Shown here: positions 21,254 to 30,450 of the stretch, piece by piece | How the letters are laid out: every line of letters starts with the position of its first letter | How positions within the stretch are numbered: the first letter of the stretch is position 1 | Translations under genes and position numbers: made by a program | Assembly: GCF_000315915.1 (NCBI RefSeq) | Contig: NC_020193.1 | Coordinates: 558,001 to 622,000 of the forward strand | Source of the DNA: Henningerozyma blattae CBS 6284 | Taxonomy: Eukaryota; Ascomycota; Saccharomycetes; Saccharomycetales; Saccharomycetaceae | Length of the DNA stretch: 64,000 bases | Direction: 5' to 3' | The notes under the pieces: generated by a model | Told to the model about the DNA's origin: nothing | The model's database searches: none | What the model saw: only the letters and a program-made list of their open reading frames with translations

Positions 21254-23101
21254 TGTATCTATATATATTTGAGGTAGAGGTCTTTAAGGAGTGTGTATCT
21301 TTTGTAACTTCTTTTTTAATTTTTTCTTTTAAAAAAAAATTTTAGTTGAGTATATATTTAAAGTCCCTTTCTCACGTGTGTCTTTTAAAATCTTAGAAAT
21401 CTTTGGTTTAATCTATTTGGGATGCAATGCGAAAAAAGGGGGTTAAAAAAAAAAACAATGTATAAGTATTAATTAAATTATTATTGATGTGATGATTGAC
21501 AAATATTATTAATGATATTAAAATACAAAGAGTAAAGAGGAAAAAGGGGAAATGGGTTAGAAATGAGGGAGGAAAAAAAGGAAAATAACGGATATTTCCA
21601 AGCTGTAAAAAAGAGATGCGGAATCTTTTATTCTTCGATTGAAGCTTAAGGAGATGAGTAACAGAAGCACGTGAGTGTGAGTGTAGGCGTCTATTAGTGG
21701 TTGTGACTACTGTGTGCAATAAAAAGTGTTTTTATGACTGGAAGAAGTGTGTTTTCTCACTGGAAAGATGGTAGATGATACGGAAAGAGAGTGTTTTTCA
21801 GAAGGTTATAGTTGTGTTTTCGTTGGTCTAGAAATTTAAAATTTAATTTTTTCTGTTCCTTTTATCAATATTCGGAAATTGGGATTGGAAAAAATAAAAA
21901 CGAAAATTGACAAACGAAAGAAAAATATAGCAAAATATAGTAATAATGGCTAAGGCGGAAGACTATATGAGTTATGAATGTGAAATGATATGATTCGTGG
22001 AATCTATAGTTGTTGTTTTTTCACTGAGTATATAGAAAGTAGGGTAAAAAAAGCCTGGTATGCTTATCACAAACTTGTTTTTTTGGATATGTGCTTCAAC
22101 TCGTATAAGTGATCGTGATGAAACGGCACTTGGCAAGAGTGTAAAGATACTGTAGTTTATAATATATTTAGCAAGGAACTAGAGCATATTTGATCACGAA
22201 AAAACAATTGCACATTATGCAATAAGGTAAGATATGCTACTTGACATTTGTCATATAAAGGCTCTCTCTGAGGCTGTAATGATACTAGTTGCGAGGTGAT
22301 TAGTCTACGAATTATGTCTCGTTTGGTTCTGAATTGGATGATAATTATTCCAAAAAGTTTGAAGAGGGTTAATATAATGTTAGCTACACAGCGATTAGAA
22401 TGGGTGTTTGTTTTTTCAACTGGCTCGATAAAATATAAATACATGGTCATAGAGAAGTGATTGCACAAACACGTGTCATTGTGAACGAGCTCCCCAGAAG
22501 AAATTTTACACGTGACTTTGTATCACGTGCCGTGTTATTTCTCCTAGATTTTTCTGAAAAATTTCCGTAAAACGTGACCTATTAAGGCCACTACCTGTTT
22601 CGGATAAGTAAATAACACGTATCCTGTTTAGGATACAATGTTTACATTGAATCCTGATTCGGATGTACAGCGTACTATTTAGGCGGCCGTTTGTTTATTT
22701 ACTAACCAGATCTATACAGTCAATTAACTTTTCCATACATAAACTTGTGTGGTTTATAGGTATAGACTTTGATATTACAAGGTTTGTTATTGGTTGATAC
22801 CTACATTTAGTTATCAAAGTCTCTTGTCGGAATCCAATTGACAGGTTACAGTATGGAGTTTAATCATTCTGTTTTGTAATTGCATAACTCTTTCTATTTC
22901 TTGAACTCTCGAATTCTTGATACTTATAAAAAATACTTTACATTGCTTTTAAGAAATCTAAGGTGATTCGAATTTACAAGCAGGCATCGCATTCGTTCAT
23001 TAATCCAATTCAGTCAACCTCTTCCCATTTTATTTTAACCGCTTTATAGATCTAAGTCAATAATAAGAAGAAAAAAACAAGACTTAAAATAATTATATAT
23101 T
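21254..23101. other. Divergent promoter, JSN1 and BUD4
   Basis: An 1848-bp regulatory region. It contains three CACGTG E-boxes in 60 bp (22470-22475, 22509-22514, 22524-22529) and, nearer BUD4, a cluster of CArG-like and forkhead sites (22594-22698, listed separately). Frames at 21408-21719 and 22157-22468 have no motif and look like chance. No RNA gene was recognised. Confidence 0.6.
22594..22698 (+). promoter_or_regulatory. Phased Mcm1-like (CArG) and forkhead sites upstream of BUD4
   Basis: Three copies of CCTG[T/A]TT[C/A]GGAT begin at 22594, 22623 and 22653, spaced 29 and 30 bp, close to three helical turns. Read on the minus strand the middle copy (CCTAAACAGG) fits the Mcm1 consensus CCYWWWNNRG exactly; the other two differ at one base. 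Forkhead-type sites lie beside them: GTAAATAA at 22608-22615, TGTTTAC at 22639-22645, and TTGTTTAT at 22691-22698. The cluster is about 400-510 bp before the BUD4 ATG. BUD4 belongs to the CLB2 cell-cycle cluster controlled by Mcm1-Fkh2 in S. cerevisiae, so function as a G2/M control element is a reasonable inference. Confidence 0.6.
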
Positions 23102-26100
23102 ATGTCTAGTGCCAAAGAAGACGTTATGGAATCATTATTAAAAGAAATCGATTTCGAAATGGAATACACAATTGGTTCTCTGAAAAGTTCCAAGCAAATT
23201 GATTCAGCTTCAGATACAAAACGGTTCTCGATCCCCTTACAAGATATCGGAGACGAAACAATGGAAATGTTAGTCAGTCATAATACAAAGAGAAATATTG
23301 TCATTAATAACAACACATCTGTGTTACAATCTCCAATTCGTTCTCATTCTCGTGTCACATCTATCTCAAGCACTACTTCTCCAATAATGGTTCTTTCAGA
23401 GATACCTATTCTATCGCCAACGAAGGAGAAACATCGTATTCCAGTAGAAGACCCTTCTGTGTTTAGTGCAGCTACTGTCTCAGCTAGTTCTGCGTACGAA
23501 GAATATTCAAGTGATATGACGTCTCCTAATGAAGATGAGTTAACAAAACATAATTACAATAGTACAAAGGAGTATTATTCCTCTGCTAAACTTGATACCA
23601 ATAATATTAATATGACTCACAATTCGAATAGTTTTATCATTGAAAACCCATATTCGAAAAAACATTTGCATCAAAATTCCATTACCGTGGTACCATACGG
23701 AAGTGAGAAACAGCCTTCTACAAATAATATGTTTCCATCACCTGCTGCGTCTGCTCATACTACCCCTTCACATACTGTATCTCCACCAACTGCATCTCCT
23801 CCTTATAAATTAGATAATACAACTATTGAAGATTTTGTCTCTGCCACAGATCATCAATCTACAATCGATTCTGTCCCTGATATTAGTATATCTAGTGTTA
23901 ATAAAAATGATACCACAGAATTAATATGTGATGATACTGAAAAGCAACTGAACTATACTTTAGAAAAGCGCATTACTAAAGATTCAAATACATTACAATC
24001 CATCTCTCACATATTACATTCTACGTCCATCGATAAGACGTCAACTACAATCAATTCATACAACGACGATAATAATAATGATGATGATCATAATAATAAT
24101 AATAATAATAATAATATGCCTAATAAAGCCTTCCAATCTGATAAAAGTTTCGAAACTGCAGAACTAGCTTCTCATCAAAATATAGAAATTCGAAATAATA
24201 CTATTTCTTCAAATGCGGAATCTGAAGATTTGTCTGCAGAATTGGCTGATAATTCTGGTAATTCCGTCGATGATGATGATGAAGATGGTTCAAATGATTT
24301 ACATCTTATACAAACACAAAGTGACAATGAATCTAAACATGACTTCGACAAAATCATTGATGATTCTATTGGCCAAATAGATGATCATTTTAAAATTCCC
24401 TTAACAAATAATGGAGGGAACTTAGCCAGGGATGCCAGTTTATTATCTTCGGTGGACGATCTAGAACAAAGCACAAATGACATCATTCTTGGCAGGGGCA
24501 CTAAGATCTCTTCAATCCATAAATCCTCTTCAAACTCAACTTCACATTCTTTAGCAAATTCGTTAGCTAACATAAATGCTGCTAGTACCACTGTTTCGAT
24601 ACAAAATATAGATACAGATATTGAAAATGATCATGACAATTCGATTATACCAGATTCCTTAGAACTTCATCAAACATCAGAACAACATGAAGATTCACCA
24701 GTTTCTCAAGATGTTGCAATGATGAACGATTCACAAATATTTAGACATGATGATAGGGAGTCTTCAACAAATATAATAGAACTAAGCGCACAACAAGATT
24801 CTAGAAGTATTAATATTCAATACGTCCATGATAATCCAAAATATAACGACGTTCGTAGTATAAATAATGATTATTCTCCTTCTCCAAGTCCACAATACTC
24901 TCCATCTCCATCTCCAAGATTTTCAACTTCTGCAACATTACAATATTCCAATGTTAATAACGATATAATTTCATCTCCTATGACGAAAGCTAGTACAACG
25001 ATTGTACCTATTATCAATAACAAAAGTTCTTCTATAGACATGAACTCATCTTTAACAACAAATTCAATTGATAATTTCCAAAATTTTGAAATTGCTTCAC
25101 AAGATTCAACAAATATTGCAAATAACAATAATATGGCGGAGCAGGTCTCCCAAAATGAGGATATTATCTCAAAAGAATCGAATTTATCTGGCAATAGCTT
25201 AAATCTAATAAATTCCACAGAAACTTTCGATAATATACAAGATACAGAAACTGAAGAGAGTGATCAAAGTTCAGAAACGGAATCAAATGATATTGAATCC
25301 AAAACAAACACCCTGGAACATTCGTTACAACCTATGCCGTCTGTTATAGCCCAATCTCTTACCGAACAATCAGAAGATCAAATTGAAGAACAATATTTTG
25401 ATACAAGTTCTCAAATTGGTGATTTAGTTGATGATAAAATAGAACTTCCTAAAAAATCTGCTTCTATAATCCCTACCTTACCTCCATTACCAAAATTTGA
25501 TTCTTTATTCGTAGATGATCCATTTGGTGATTCAATTGATTACTCAAGAGATTCTATAGATATTACAAAGGCAAATAAACCTTCGAATTATTTGTCTATT
25601 TGGCATATGCAAGATGATATATCTAAAGCTGCAAATTTTACAACCACCTCCCCGGCAGTATCAGATAATTCGCAATTTTCTCATCGTTCCATTTCAACAT
25701 GCTCTACAAAATCATCAGCCTCTTGTGTTACCAACACATCTGGTAACTTCCGTTTTAGACCTCGTGTTGTAAGCAGAAGTCGTATATATAACCCAAGTTA
25801 TCAACCTGAAATCAGTTACGGTTTCGATTTAGATGATATGAATGATAATAATTCTAGTAATACTGATTTTGAAAGAAGACAGATACAAAAAGATTACAAA
25901 AGAAAAATTACGCCAATAAGAGTTAAAACTTTGCAATCAAAAAGAATTTCTAGCACTAGTAGTAATAGAGATAATAATGCGATGGAGTTCCCAAGTATTT
26001 GGAAAATAGCTGATGAAGAAAATATTGAAAAAAAGACAAATATTTCCAACTCCACAATAATGAACTATTCAATCATTAAATTAAATGATTTAAAAGAGCA

Positions 26101-28096
26101 AGAAGAGGCTGATAATGTACAAGATGATTTGCATGCAGAAATTAATGATGATGCAAATGACACTATACAAAAAAATTCTTCTTATTTGGTAGAAAATTTA
26201 CATTCCGAGATTGTAACTGATGAAGATATTAATGTTGTAGGAGAACAAAGTGTTCAAAGTAAATCGAAATATATTCCAGAAACAATTGGTGATTCAGAAT
26301 TATTACCCACACTTCCATTGGTAGATGATACTGCCGAATTTGATGCATTATTAGGCCAGTTAGATGATTCATCAAATTCCGATAAATCTTTTAGTTCTAT
26401 CACCACTAAGAATAGACAATCTTCATACAACATTTGGAACGAAAAATCGATTCAAAATACTTCCATTGAAAAATTACCTCATGTTTCTAATGATGTATTA
26501 AATGATTTGTTAGATTTTAATGGTAGCACAACTGATGATTCTATTAATATTGAGAAATCACTTAATAGAGCAAATGGTCATGGATCTTTGAAAACTCCTA
26601 TTAAAGATGTTTCCATTGGCCAAGGATTAAATATTAATGGTTTTAATGCTGTTGAAGCAGATGAAGTTTCTGATGAAGATATTTCTATTGTGCAAGAAGT
26701 ATTCACTCATGATACTATTCCAGTTATTCAAGTTTTAGATGAAACTCCAAAGGAAAAAACAATTCACTGCTCAAATCCATTTAAAGTTACTAATAATCCA
26801 ATAAGTCCAAAACCTGAAGAAAATAGTAGTGATGGATGCATCTCTAAAACTTCTGGGCTTTCATTAAATGAGGATTATTATGCAAAATCTAGCCAGGTTG
26901 ATATATTACCAAATGAATACGTATCTAAAGCATTAGTCACTTCACACTCTACAGAATTCAACGATTTAACAGTAACTACAATTAATAAACTACCAACACC
27001 GGAGCAGATCAACCCATTGTCAGATAAAGGTAACCTTTATTTGACAATTTCAAATATTAAGAATTTCACCTTAGTTGGTGCCCAAGGTAGAACAGCTTCA
27101 TATGCTATTGAATTCGATAATGGACAAAATGTCATTCAAACTGAATGGGAGCCTATTCCACAGAATGGTATTATTGAAATTAATAAAGAATTTGAATTGG
27201 TATTGGAGCCAGGCGTTAAGAGGTTTATTATTACATTAAAATGTCGTTATAATAAGCAAACACATGAGATGGTTGAAATATTAGACAAAATTCCTATAAG
27301 TAAAAAATACCCGTTTAGTAAGCAGCAATACAAATTTGAAAGAAGATATACAAAGAGACAAACCGACCATGATGAATGGGAATATTTATTTGCTCAAGAT
27401 GGCTCCTTTGCACGTTGTGAGATTGAATTGACTAATGAATTTTTAAATCTAGTCAAGTTCAATAATTCCGAGTTTAATATGGAAATGAATAATAACTGGG
27501 CTCGTATACCACCAAAATCACGTACATCTCCACCACAAGATAAAGTAAATATTTATGATTTACCAAGAAGAAGACCATATAAGGTTGCTGATTTAAAATT
27601 CGCTGGTTGTTATTTAGAAAGAACATCGAAGGACGAAAGGTTTCCAAGAAGCATTAAATATGCAAAGACTATCGTAGAAAAATACAGATGTCAACAAAGG
27701 ATTTTTAAAACTGGTTATCTTTTACAGGAAGGTGGAGATGTTACTGCTAACATTCAAAGAAAGTACTTCAAATTGCAAGGGACAAGTCTTGTTGGGTACC
27801 ACGAAGTAACTAGGACTGCAAATATTATCATTAATTTGTTAAAAGTTTCCAAAGTCTTGAACAGTGACGACGTTGCACAGGAGGAAGGTAGAAATTTCAC
27901 CAATACTGTTTTATTTGGGGACTGTGTACAATTAGTCTTTGAAGATGGTGAGGCAATCACTTTAAATACTGAAGGTCGTCAAGCTAATGGTAAGAATGAT
28001 TGGTATGATAAATTGAAAGAAATAGTAAGCTTAAATATTTGTCATCAACCATGGGTTAAACAGTTCTCTGAATTTTCAAGAATGACTGATATTTAA
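23102..28096 (+). CDS. BUD4: Anillin-like bud-site selection and septin-associated protein
   Basis: A 1664-residue protein, long and mostly disordered (Asp/Asn/Ser-rich) until about residue 1290. A folded C-terminal part follows: an anillin-like region at about 1300-1500 (GNLYLTISNIKNFTLVGAQG, EFELVLEPGVKRFIITLKC), then a PH domain at about 1530-1650 (FKTGYLLQEGGDVTANIQRK). Bud4 organises septin rings at the mother-bud neck and marks axial bud sites with Bud3, and ends in this anillin-PH module. It is about 200 residues longer than the S. cerevisiae protein (1447). JSN1 across the promoter and RPL43 downstream match YJR091C-YJR092W-YJR094W-A. FIP1 and IME1, which lie between BUD4 and RPL43B in S. 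cerevisiae, are absent. Confidence 0.95.
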   Translation: MSSAKEDVMESLLKEIDFEMEYTIGSLKSSKQIDSASDTKRFSIPLQDIGDETMEMLVSHNTKRNIVINNNTSVLQSPIRSHSRVTSISSTTSPIMVLSEIPILSPTKEKHRIPVEDPSVFSAATVSASSAYEEYSSDMTSPNEDELTKHNYNSTKEYYSSAKLDTNNINMTHNSNSFIIENPYSKKHLHQNSITVVPYGSEKQPSTNNMFPSPAASAHTTPSHTVSPPTASPPYKLDNTTIEDFVSATDHQSTIDSVPDISISSVNKNDTTELICDDTEKQLNYTLEKRITKDSNTLQSISHILHSTSIDKTSTTINSYNDDNNNDDDHNNNNNNNNMPNKAFQSDKSFETAELASHQNIEIRNNTISSNAESEDLSAELADNSGNSVDDDDEDGSNDLHLIQTQSDNESKHDFDKIIDDSIGQIDDHFKIPLTNNGGNLARDASLLSSVDDLEQSTNDIILGRGTKISSIHKSSSNSTSHSLANSLANINAASTTVSIQNIDTDIENDHDNSIIPDSLELHQTSEQHEDSPVSQDVAMMNDSQIFRHDDRESSTNIIELSAQQDSRSINIQYVHDNPKYNDVRSINNDYSPSPSPQYSPSPSPRFSTSATLQYSNVNNDIISSPMTKASTTIVPIINNKSSSIDMNSSLTTNSIDNFQNFEIASQDSTNIANNNNMAEQVSQNEDIISKESNLSGNSLNLINSTETFDNIQDTETEESDQSSETESNDIESKTNTLEHSLQPMPSVIAQSLTEQSEDQIEEQYFDTSSQIGDLVDDKIELPKKSASIIPTLPPLPKFDSLFVDDPFGDSIDYSRDSIDITKANKPSNYLSIWHMQDDISKAANFTTTSPAVSDNSQFSHRSISTCSTKSSASCVTNTSGNFRFRPRVVSRSRIYNPSYQPEISYGFDLDDMNDNNSSNTDFERRQIQKDYKRKITPIRVKTLQSKRISSTSSNRDNNAMEFPSIWKIADEENIEKKTNISNSTIMNYSIIKLNDLKEQEEADNVQDDLHAEINDDANDTIQKNSSYLVENLHSEIVTDEDINVVGEQSVQSKSKYIPETIGDSELLPTLPLVDDTAEFDALLGQLDDSSNSDKSFSSITTKNRQSSYNIWNEKSIQNTSIEKLPHVSNDVLNDLLDFNGSTTDDSINIEKSLNRANGHGSLKTPIKDVSIGQGLNINGFNAVEADEVSDEDISIVQEVFTHDTIPVIQVLDETPKEKTIHCSNPFKVTNNPISPKPEENSSDGCISKTSGLSLNEDYYAKSSQVDILPNEYVSKALVTSHSTEFNDLTVTTINKLPTPEQINPLSDKGNLYLTISNIKNFTLVGAQGRTASYAIEFDNGQNVIQTEWEPIPQNGIIEINKEFELVLEPGVKRFIITLKCRYNKQTHEMVEILDKIPISKKYPFSKQQYKFERRYTKRQTDHDEWEYLFAQDGSFARCEIELTNEFLNLVKFNNSEFNMEMNNNWARIPPKSRTSPPQDKVNIYDLPRRRPYKVADLKFAGCYLERTSKDERFPRSIKYAKTIVEKYRCQQRIFKTGYLLQEGGDVTANIQRKYFKLQGTSLVGYHEVTRTANIIINLLKVSKVLNSDDVAQEEGRNFTNTVLFGDCVQLVFEDGEAITLNTEGRQANGKNDWYDKLKEIVSLNICHQPWVKQFSEFSRMTDI

Positions 28097-28732
28097 GAAA
28101 CATTACAGTATATAGCTACTAATACTACATATAATAGCTTCTATACAATGAACATTTAATAAATTACTCGCATTTTACATAGTTTCTCAAATTTTTCATT
28201 TATTCATACATTCGATATTAGAATTTGGTTTGGTGCTTTATTCGGAGTTCCTTTCTTAGGTAATATATTAAGCATTGATCTAGTCCCATATTATAAGAGA
28301 AGAGTATCGGATAATATTCTCTTCCCTTTTAATCCGTACACCATTGAATTTATTTTCACTTTTTGCTTTTCTTCGGATATCTTCTGTAACTATTCTGTGC
28401 GCTTTGAATTACCAGCCAAAACTTGGTTTTCTCCAGAACAGAACCCGGCATTGCCCTGCATTACCCTCTAATTTTCCCAGGGCAGAAACAGGATTTTCTT
28501 TAGTGAGAGGACTCCCTGGCTTACTCCTTCTAGGCTAGCCTTCTAGTGAGGAACTGTAGTGGGCATCTGCCTAGAGAAGCCCTGGGGTACTAGCAATACA
28601 TCGCTTGGGAAATCGGGCAGTTCTACTGGGATTCCCAGTCTGTAATTAACAAAAAAATACTTTAAATTAATATTTTTCAGTTATTAAATAATAACCATAG
28701 TATTAAACTCCTGAAGAAAACCAAAGACAAAA
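28097..28732. other. BUD4 3' end and RPL43 promoter with GC-rich block
   Basis: A 636-bp spacer. A Rap1-like site lies at 28331-28342. The stretch at about 28430-28645 is roughly half G+C in an otherwise AT-rich genome and contains short palindromes such as CTGGGATTCCCAG near 28627-28639. The 64-codon frame at 28344-28538 lies in this block and is probably open by composition. What the GC-rich block does is unknown. Confidence 0.5.
28331..28342 (+). promoter_or_regulatory. Rap1-like (HOMOL1/RPG-box) site of the RPL43 promoter
   Basis: AATCCGTACACC resembles the HOMOL1/RPG-box core (ATCCGTACA) bound by Rap1 at yeast ribosomal-protein genes. It lies about 390 bp before the RPL43 start, within the usual distance range. 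Single site; binding is inferred. Confidence 0.5.
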
Positions 28733-29287
28733 ATGTATGCATAGTGTTATTATCATTATATTGAAAGTTGTGAATTGAACTGCATGGAGCCATTCATATA
28801 ATTATATTTGTGGAAATAAAACTCAAGCCTGACAATGATTTTTAAGTAAATAATGGTGTTGAAATAAGTTAACAGTTGTGGAAATTGAAAGATAGAACTG
28901 AATTTTAATGATTGTCTATGAAGTGCAATAATTCGTAACTAATAATATCTAATTTGATCGTTTTTACTAACAATTATCTTTGTAATTTATTGCAAACTAA
29001 TTTTTTACAGGGCTAAAAGAACTAAGAAGGTTGGTATTACAGGTAAGTACGGTGTTCGTTACGGTTCCTCTTTGAGAAGACAAGTCAAGAAGTTGGAAAT
29101 CCAACAACACGCTAGATACGTTTGTTCTTTCTGTGGTAAGAAGACCGTCAAGAGAGATGCCGCTGGTATCTGGACTTGTAGTTCTTGTAAGAAGACTGTT
29201 GCTGGTGGTGCTTACACTGTTTCCACTGCTGCTGCCGCCACTGTCAGATCCACCATTAGAAGATTGAGAGACATGGTTGAAGCTTAA
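28733..29287 (+). CDS. RPL43: 60S ribosomal protein eL43, spliced; intron splits the start codon
   Basis: Exon 2 at 29011-29287 encodes all but the first two bases of the 92-residue eL43 ([18 protein letters not shown]..., zinc-ribbon CSFCGKK and CSSCKK with C-x2-C-x14-C-x2-C spacing). Exon 1 is only the two bases AT at 28733-28734. The intron spans 28735-29010 (276 nt), with 5' splice site GTATGC (a variant of GTATGT), the perfect branch site TACTAAC at 28965-28971, and 3' splice site ACAG. Exon lengths of 2 and 277 nt give exactly 93 codons with the stop. As I recall, S. cerevisiae RPL43A also has a 2-nt first exon. Codon use is strongly biased, as expected for ribosomal genes. BUD4 upstream fits YJR094W-A. 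This gene is easily missed because its start codon exists only after splicing. Confidence 0.93.
28735..29010 (+). other. Spliceosomal intron of RPL43
   Basis: Begins GTATGC, holds the branch consensus TACTAAC at 28965-28971 (branch A at 28970, 40 nt from the acceptor), and ends TTTTTTACAG. It interrupts the initiator codon between AT and G. Confidence 0.9.
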
Positions 29288-30241
29288 ACTAGCTTTATCA
29301 AACAAAATAAATTACTCATATATAATGATTTTTTTATCATAAGTACTTCAATTTCATGTATAATCAATTAATTTTTCTTCAGTATCAATCAATTAGTAAG
29401 GTTTATTAAAATATAAACGCTATAACTCGACGTTTACTATTAATTCTACTCGTTGTTTTAAAGATTCATCCCATTTAATACTATTGGAATGTTTTTGTGT
29501 AGGCAATTCACTCTATATAATTAACCATAGATTTAGAATAAATAATTTGTTGATAGTATATGGCATTGTAAGGATTAAAAGATTATTAAATAAGTATTGC
29601 TAGAATCCATAATTTTATTAAGCAGTTGATTATATTTTTTCCCTAATAGATCTGTAGATCATCTTTCTTATTAGTAGCATTTATCTATTGTGCGTTTCTT
29701 AATTTCCGTAATATTTTCAAAAGAGACATCCTATAAACTAATCTCAAATAATTTATATGTATAGAAATGAAGTTATCGCTTTAAATTAGCAATAATCCAG
29801 CCAATGTATTCTGAATAGTAGATTTATTTATTCAAAACCCCCTCGATATTGATATCAATTACTTGCGTGTCACGTAACTGCCCAAATTTTTGGCATGTCA
29901 CGTGTATAAATTATGATCACGTGATAACGGAATGAACATGTAGATCAACAAGTAAGTGAATCATGAACATAAATTCTATTTAAGAATCTAAAGCTAAAAG
30001 AATAAACTAGAGGGTTAAGGTAGAACGAAGAGGTAATAACCAGAAATACAAAAAGGACGAAATACAAAAGATGGAAGTGTATACTGAACAAATCGGAACG
30101 TAATAATAATAATATTTAACTTACATAGACTCAAGTATATAGTTGTATAGTTTAATAAACAGTTGGTATTAAACTAGCAGCCAAAAATATATACTACTGG
30201 GAGTAGCAAAGCATAAAAATTGTTACAAAGCAAAAATTAAA
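29288..30241. other. Intergenic region, RPL43 to tRNA-Trp
   Basis: A 954-bp AT-rich spacer downstream of RPL43 and downstream of the minus-strand tRNA. It contains two CACGTG E-boxes (29899-29904 and 29918-29923) and a related GTCACGTA just before them. I tested for a point centromere: no CDEIII-like TTCCGAA element lies at the needed distance on either side. Confidence 0.5.
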
Positions 30242-30345
30242 TGAAACGGACAGGAATCGAACCTGCAACCCTTTGATTGCAACTTTATTCCGGAAAATCC
30301 AAGATTCAATTGGAGTCAAAAGCTCTGCCATTGAGCCACCGCTTC
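30242..30345 (-). tRNA. tRNA-Trp (anticodon CCA), intron-containing
   Basis: The minus strand reads a complete tRNA-Trp, closely matching S. cerevisiae tW(CCA). The 5' half (36 nt, 30310-30345) begins GAAGCGGTGGCTCAATGG and ends with anticodon CCA plus A. A 32-nt intron lies at 30278-30309, and the 3' half (30242-30277) carries the B-box GGTTCGATTCC and ends CCGTTTCA. The anticodon stem UUUGA/UCAAA pairs perfectly around CUCCAAA. The intron position matches that of yeast tRNA-Trp genes. The gene ends 5 bp from an assembly gap on its 5' side. Confidence 0.96.
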
Positions 30346-30350
30346 ATCCT

Positions 30351-30450
30351 NNNNNNNNNNNNNNNNNNNNNNNNNNNNNNNNNNNNNNNNNNNNNNNNNN
30401 NNNNNNNNNNNNNNNNNNNNNNNNNNNNNNNNNNNNNNNNNNNNNNNNNN
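30351..30450. other. Assembly gap (100 N)
   Basis: Exactly 100 N, the usual placeholder for a gap of unknown size. It abuts the 5' flank of the tRNA-Trp gene, a common integration zone for yeast Ty elements. Contiguity of the two sides rests on the assembler, not on visible sequence. Confidence 0.95.

Noticed and set aside
21408..22468. Two 103-codon minus-strand frames in the JSN1-BUD4 promoter
   Set aside because: No recognisable motif, overlap with regulatory sequence, and composition typical of chance frames.
29871..29923. Possible point centromere, because GTCACGTG and ATCACGTG match CDEI
   Set aside because: No CDEIII-like element with a TTCCGAA core is found about 80-100 bp away on either side, and no bounded AT-only CDEII-like stretch is present. 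The same test fails at 22509-22600.
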